Positions 6,352 through 9,454 of a stretch of 9,454 nt of DNA are shown piece by piece. Under the pieces are notes generated by a model. It made no database searches. It was not told where the DNA came from and was given only the letters and a program-made list of their open reading frames with translations. Position 1 is the first letter of the stretch. The number at the start of each line of letters is the position of its first letter. Source of the stretch: Clostridiales bacterium UBA929 (GTDB taxonomy: Bacteria > Bacillota > Clostridia > Oscillospirales > UBA929); the NCBI GenBank assembly GCA_002293625.1, contig DBDP01000055.1, forward strand, positions 1 through 9,454. The letters run 5' to 3'. The position numbers were made by a program, and so were the translations under genes.

Positions 6352-7805
6352 ACGCCCTTACCTCCGGGGCGTGAACGATGGAAATCCGTGCGGTTCTGAT
6401 AAATCCGCGCCGCGTTCACAAGCTTTTTCTCCGAAAAGGCGTCCCCAATCAGCTGAAAGCCTATCGGAAGCCCGTTTCCGTCGAATCCGCAGGGAAGCGA
6501 AACGGCCGGAAGCCCCGCCAAGTTAACGGAGACGGTGTAAATATCCCCCATATACATCTTCATTGGATCGCCTATGTTTTCGCCCAGCTTATACGCCGTT
6601 GTGGGCGTCACAGGGGACAAAATCATGTCAAAACGCCCGAAAAGGGCGTCGTAAGCCTCCTTAATCAGCGCGCGGATACGCAGCGCCTTTTGATAATAGG
6701 CATCGTAATGCCCCGACGACAGCACAAAGGAGCCGAGCATGATTCTGCGTTTGACCTCCAAGCCGAATCCCTCACTGCGGGACGCCCTGTAAAGTTCGGA
6801 CAGCGTGTCCGCGTCCGCGCTTCGGCGGCCGTACTTAAGCCCGTCGTAACGCGCGAGGTTCGACGACGCTTCGGCGCAGGCGATGATGTAGTAGGCCGGA
6901 ACCACGCAATCCATAAGCGGCATTTCAAATTCTTCCACCGCCGCGCCCGCCCGCTCAAACTCGCGTGCCGCGCTCAAAACGGCGCGCCTGACCTCCGCGT
7001 CAATCCCGTTGATAAGATAATTCGCCGGAAGCCCAATCTTTATGCTTTCCGCGTGACCGTCCGTAACCTCCCCAAAGTCAAAGGGGCGGTCAATGACGCA
7101 TGTGCCGTCCATATCGTCCGGACCCGAAATTATGGACAACAACGCGGCGCAATCCTCGATATTATACCCTATCGGACCGATTTGGTCAAGCGAGGACGCA
7201 TACGCGATTAAACCGTAACGGGACACCGCGCCGTAGGTCGGCTTTATCCCCATGACGCCGCAGAAAGCGCAAGGCTGGCGTATACTGCCGCCCGTATCGG
7301 AACCGAGCGCCAGCGGGATCTCACCACCCGCGACGGCGGCCGCGCTGCCGCCGGACGAACCTCCCGCAACGCGCGAAGAATCCCACGGATTTTTCACCGC
7401 GCCGAACGCCCCGGTTTCGCTGGAGCCGCCCATCGCGAATTCATCCATGTTAAGTTTCCCGACGACGATCAGACCGGCTTTCTCCAGCCTGTCGACGACC
7501 GTTGCGTTAAAAACGGGGGTATACCCTTCAAGCATCTTCGACGCGCAGCGGGTCTCGATCCCCGCCGTTGAGATATTGTCTTTTACCGCGATCGGCACGC
7601 CGGCCAGCGGCGAAAGGTTTTTACCCGCATTAAATTTTGCTTGAACTTCCGCCGCTTTTGCGAGAGCGCGTTCTCTCGACACACGCAGAAACGCGTTGAG
7701 CCGTTCGCCGTCCTTTTCAATCCGGCTGAGACAAGAGACGGTCACTTCGGTGACGCTGAGTTTTTTCGCTTTGAACGCGTTTGAGAGTTCCAAAGCGCCG
7801 AGCAT
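6348..7805 (-). CDS. gatA: Asp-tRNA(Asn)/Glu-tRNA(Gln) amidotransferase subunit A
   Basis: GatA is the glutaminase of GatCAB; it releases ammonia from glutamine for GatB. The 485-residue product is a full-length amidase-signature enzyme. The Ser-cisSer-Lys triad is visible: Lys75 in PIAVKDNIS, Ser150 in the glycine/serine-rich RVAGGSSGGSAAAVAGG, and Ser174 in GSDTGGSIRQP. The 24-residue spacing of the two serines matches the family. Also present are KLNMDEFAMGGSSE and, near the C-terminus, AGLPAVSLPCGF followed by LPIGFQLIG. The start follows an AGGAGG motif, and only 12 bases separate it from the gatC stop. Glutamine from the downstream glnN product is its natural substrate. I see no missing key residue. 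Confidence 0.98.
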   Translation of the reverse strand: MLGALELSNAFKAKKLSVTEVTVSCLSRIEKDGERLNAFLRVSRERALAKAAEVQAKFNAGKNLSPLAGVPIAVKDNISTAGIETRCASKMLEGYTPVFNATVVDRLEKAGLIVVGKLNMDEFAMGGSSETGAFGAVKNPWDSSRVAGGSSGGSAAAVAGGEIPLALGSDTGGSIRQPCAFCGVMGIKPTYGAVSRYGLIAYASSLDQIGPIGYNIEDCAALLSIISGPDDMDGTCVIDRPFDFGEVTDGHAESIKIGLPANYLINGIDAEVRRAVLSAAREFERAGAAVEEFEMPLMDCVVPAYYIIACAEASSNLARYDGLKYGRRSADADTLSELYRASRSEGFGLEVKRRIMLGSFVLSSGHYDAYYQKALRIRALIKEAYDALFGRFDMILSPVTPTTAYKLGENIGDPMKMYMGDIYTVSVNLAGLPAVSLPCGFDGNGLPIGFQLIGDAFSEKKLVNAARIYQNRTDFHRSRPGGKGV

Positions 7806-7817
7806 CGTGACCGCCTC

Positions 7818-8105
7818 CTATTCAATAACCTTCGGCGCGGCAAACATCCCGCGCATCGTTTCCGGCGCGTTTTTCAATACCAAAACGCGCTCCGGCGACG
7901 TTTTGACCGCGTCTTCACGGAAAGCGTTGCACTTGTCAAAGGGATGGCTTCTCTCCGGCACGCCTTCCGTGTCAATGCCGGAGAGAAGCGACATATACCC
8001 CAAGATGTTTTCCAAATCTTCCGTCAGACGGCGCTTCTCTTCGCCGGACAGCGTAAGACAGGATAAATCCTCCAAATACGCGATTAACTCCCCGTCAACC
8101 CGCAT
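7818..8105 (-). CDS. gatC: Asp-tRNA(Asn)/Glu-tRNA(Gln) amidotransferase subunit C
   Basis: GatC is the small belt-like subunit that wraps around GatA and GatB and stabilises the complex. The 95-residue product has the normal length and the family pattern: an N-terminal helix (LIAYLEDLSCLTLSGEEKRR), the LTEDLENILGYMSLLSGIDT segment that docks on GatA, then VPERSHPF, DAVKTSPERVLVLKNAP and a C-terminal FAAPKVIE. It starts inside the preceding DapF-like gene with a 22-base overlap. A purine-rich GAGGGAGAG lies about 11 bases upstream, so it probably depends on translation of that upstream gene. It is immediately followed by gatA. Confidence 0.95.
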   Translation of the reverse strand: MRVDGELIAYLEDLSCLTLSGEEKRRLTEDLENILGYMSLLSGIDTEGVPERSHPFDKCNAFREDAVKTSPERVLVLKNAPETMRGMFAAPKVIE

Positions 8106-8611
8106 GGCGCTTCACTCTCTCCCTCAAGCAGATGAGCCGGCCCGGTCAGGCTGACGCCCGCGCCGCCCCTTTCCCATTCAACCCGCAGGATGTTACCGCC
8201 CATCAAAACGCTTACCTTGCTTTGCAGCACCTTTTGCAGCATCATCGCGGCCGTTCCCGCCACACAGGCGGCTTCGGGCGAAAACGGAACCTCGCCCTCG
8301 CCGCGCTGCCACAGGCGCGCCTTTAGGCTTTCTTTTCCGACCACTTGAATAAACACGATACTCGCGCCCTTCGGAAACAGCACATGGTTTCCGAGCGCCG
8401 CCCCCAGCGCGGGTACGTTCACGGCGTCCGCGTCATCAACGAACACAGCTCCGTGCGGTGTGCCGAACGACATCGCGGTGACACCGTACGCTTTCCCGTC
8501 TACCATAAACGGATCGTTTATGCAGGCGGGCGTGGATTTATGCTCCACCGGGATCAAAACGGGTACGGTGACGGGTTCCCCCATCGTGAGGGTTGCTTCT
8601 CTTCTGGTCAT
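8084..8611 (-). CDS. DapF-like protein: C-terminal half only, active site degenerate
   Basis: The 175-residue product matches only the second half of diaminopimelate epimerase (about 275 residues). Matching segments are TLTMGEPVTVPVLIPV, MVDGKAYGVTAMSFGTPHGA, FVDDADAVNVPALGAALGNH, LFPKGASIVFIQV, RLWQRGEGE and LTGPAHLLEGE. The N-terminal half, including its catalytic Cys, is absent. Aligned by eye to DapF, His53 is kept (GNPH is GTPH here), but the substrate Asn is Thr51, a second substrate Asn is Ser84, the catalytic Glu of WERG is Gln102, and the ACGTG motif with the second catalytic Cys reads FSPEA (Ser111 at the Cys position). Epimerase activity is therefore unlikely. The gene does not look dead: it begins 20 bases after the gdhA stop behind TAAGGAGG and overlaps gatC by 22 bases. 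A binding, regulatory or scaffold role is possible, but its function is unknown. Confidence 0.85.
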   Translation of the reverse strand: MTRREATLTMGEPVTVPVLIPVEHKSTPACINDPFMVDGKAYGVTAMSFGTPHGAVFVDDADAVNVPALGAALGNHVLFPKGASIVFIQVVGKESLKARLWQRGEGEVPFSPEAACVAGTAAMMLQKVLQSKVSVLMGGNILRVEWERGGAGVSLTGPAHLLEGESEAPCGLTGS

Positions 8612-8619
8612 TTTCGTTT

Positions 8620-8627
8620 CCTCCTTA
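8620..8627 (-). promoter_or_regulatory. Strong ribosome-binding site of the DapF-like gene
   Basis: On the minus strand TAAGGAGG lies eight bases before ATG 8609-8611, in the 20-base gap after the gdhA stop. It fixes the start of the half-length DapF-like protein and shows that the missing N-terminal half is not simply an annotation error. Confidence 0.85.
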
Positions 8628-8631
8628 CAAA

Positions 8632-9454
8632 TTATACGGTACCTTGTTGCAACATGGCTTCGGCGACTTTAATAAATCCGGCGATGTTGGCTCCAGCCAC
8701 GAGATTGCCTTTCATGCCGTACTTATCCGCGGCTTCGTAGCTTTTTTTGTATATCTCATACATGATGGTGCGCAGCTTGCAGTCGGCCTCTTCAAAAGAC
8801 CAGGAAATACGGGAGCTGTTCTGCGCCATCTCCAGCGCGGAAACTGCGACACCGCCCGCGTTGGCGGCTTTCCCCGGCGAAAAGAATACGCCGTTTTCCT
8901 GTAAAAGCCGCGTCGCTTCCAGAGAGGTAGACATGTTGGAACCCTCCGCCACAACCGCGCATCCGTTTTTAATCAACAGTTTGGCTCCGTCTTCCAAAAG
9001 CTCGTTCTGCGTGGCGCACGGCAGCGCGATGTCACAGGGGAGTGACCACACAAGCCCGCCTTCCGCGTACTCCGCTTTCTTCCTCGTTTCAAGGTACTCG
9101 CGGATACGTCCCCTGCGCCGGAGCTTGATATCCATGACCGTTTCCAAGTCAATGCCGTCGGGGTCATGTATGTAGCCGTTGGAATCGCTCAAGGTTACCA
9201 CTTTCGCGCCGAATTGGGCGGCTTTTTGCGCGGCGAAAATCGCCACGTTTCCGCTGCCGGATATAACGACTGTCTTGTGTTCAAAGGTGGTTTTCAGGGC
9301 GCTCAGCATGTTCTCCACCATGTACACAAGCCCGTAACCCGTGGCTTCGGTACGCACCAGCGAACCGCCGTACTCAAGCCCCTTGCCGGTAAACGCGCCT
9401 TCGTACAGGCTCGTCAGGCGCTTGTACTGGCCGTACATATAGCCGATCTCGCGC
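8632..9454 (-). CDS. gdhA: NADP-type glutamate dehydrogenase, C-terminal part
   Basis: GDH reductively aminates 2-oxoglutarate with ammonium and NAD(P)H to give glutamate. The window holds about the last 273 residues of a protein that is normally about 445, so the N-terminal substrate-binding half and the operon promoter lie beyond the right edge. Visible marks of the hexameric small GDH family are REIGYMYGQYKRL at the window edge, GGSLVRTEATGYGLVYMVEN, the Rossmann motif VVISGSGNVAIFAAQK followed by VVTLSDSNGYIHDPDG, GCAVVAEGSNMSTS, and FFSPGKAANAGGVAVSALEM. A serine rather than an acidic residue after the second strand (LSDSNG) favours NADP(H), but this is inferred. The gene ends at TAA 8632-8634, and the DapF-like gene follows after 20 bases, so the two are probably co-transcribed. 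Confidence 0.96.
   Translation of the reverse strand, partial: REIGYMYGQYKRLTSLYEGAFTGKGLEYGGSLVRTEATGYGLVYMVENMLSALKTTFEHKTVVISGSGNVAIFAAQKAAQFGAKVVTLSDSNGYIHDPDGIDLETVMDIKLRRRGRIREYLETRKKAEYAEGGLVWSLPCDIALPCATQNELLEDGAKLLIKNGCAVVAEGSNMSTSLEATRLLQENGVFFSPGKAANAGGVAVSALEMAQNSSRISWSFEEADCKLRTIMYEIYKKSYEAADKYGMKGNLVAGANIAGFIKVAEAMLQQGTV

Noticed and set aside
6378..7211. Plus-strand 277-codon open frame opposite gatA
   Set aside because: It is antisense to the strongly conserved gatA, has no good start signal, and its composition is that of a mirrored GC-rich gene.

Overview
The window looks like chromosome from a Gram-positive, clostridium-like bacterium (Bacillota, Clostridia). Three things point that way: a type III glutamine synthetase next to a gatCAB amidotransferase operon, strong AGGAGG ribosome-binding sites on nearly every core gene, and a Gram-positive-style lipoprotein with a DNRLRE module. 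The assignment is inferred from gene families; no species can be named.

The left third (1-2824) is a patchwork. It opens with a complete tRNA-Gly (anticodon TCC, CCA encoded) with its own promoter and intrinsic terminator. About 480 bases without an intact gene follow, holding at least one decayed minus-strand coding fragment (362-577). Next come a plus-strand lipoprotein gene (670-1893) with a DNRLRE module and a possible cysteine-peptidase domain, a block of two hairpins (1917-1996), and two tandem XRE-family regulators. The second regulator appears to have lost its first helix to a small indel. This part is more AT-rich and has the look of an accessory region next to a tRNA.

The right two thirds (2825-9454) is one compact minus-strand gene set, read right to left: gdhA (NADP-type glutamate dehydrogenase, cut by the window edge), a short DapF-like gene, gatC, gatA, gatB and glnN (glutamine synthetase III). 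Gaps are 20 nt or less, or the genes overlap. The set forms a glutamate/glutamine block: GDH makes glutamate from ammonium, GS III makes glutamine, and GatCAB uses glutamine to amidate mischarged Glu-tRNA(Gln) and/or Asp-tRNA(Asn).

The most unusual member is the DapF-like gene at 8084-8611. It encodes only the C-terminal half of a diaminopimelate epimerase fold. The positions expected to carry one catalytic Cys, the catalytic Glu and two substrate Asn residues are all changed. It nevertheless has one of the best ribosome-binding sites in the window and overlaps gatC by 22 nt. This is the strongest candidate for something undescribed.
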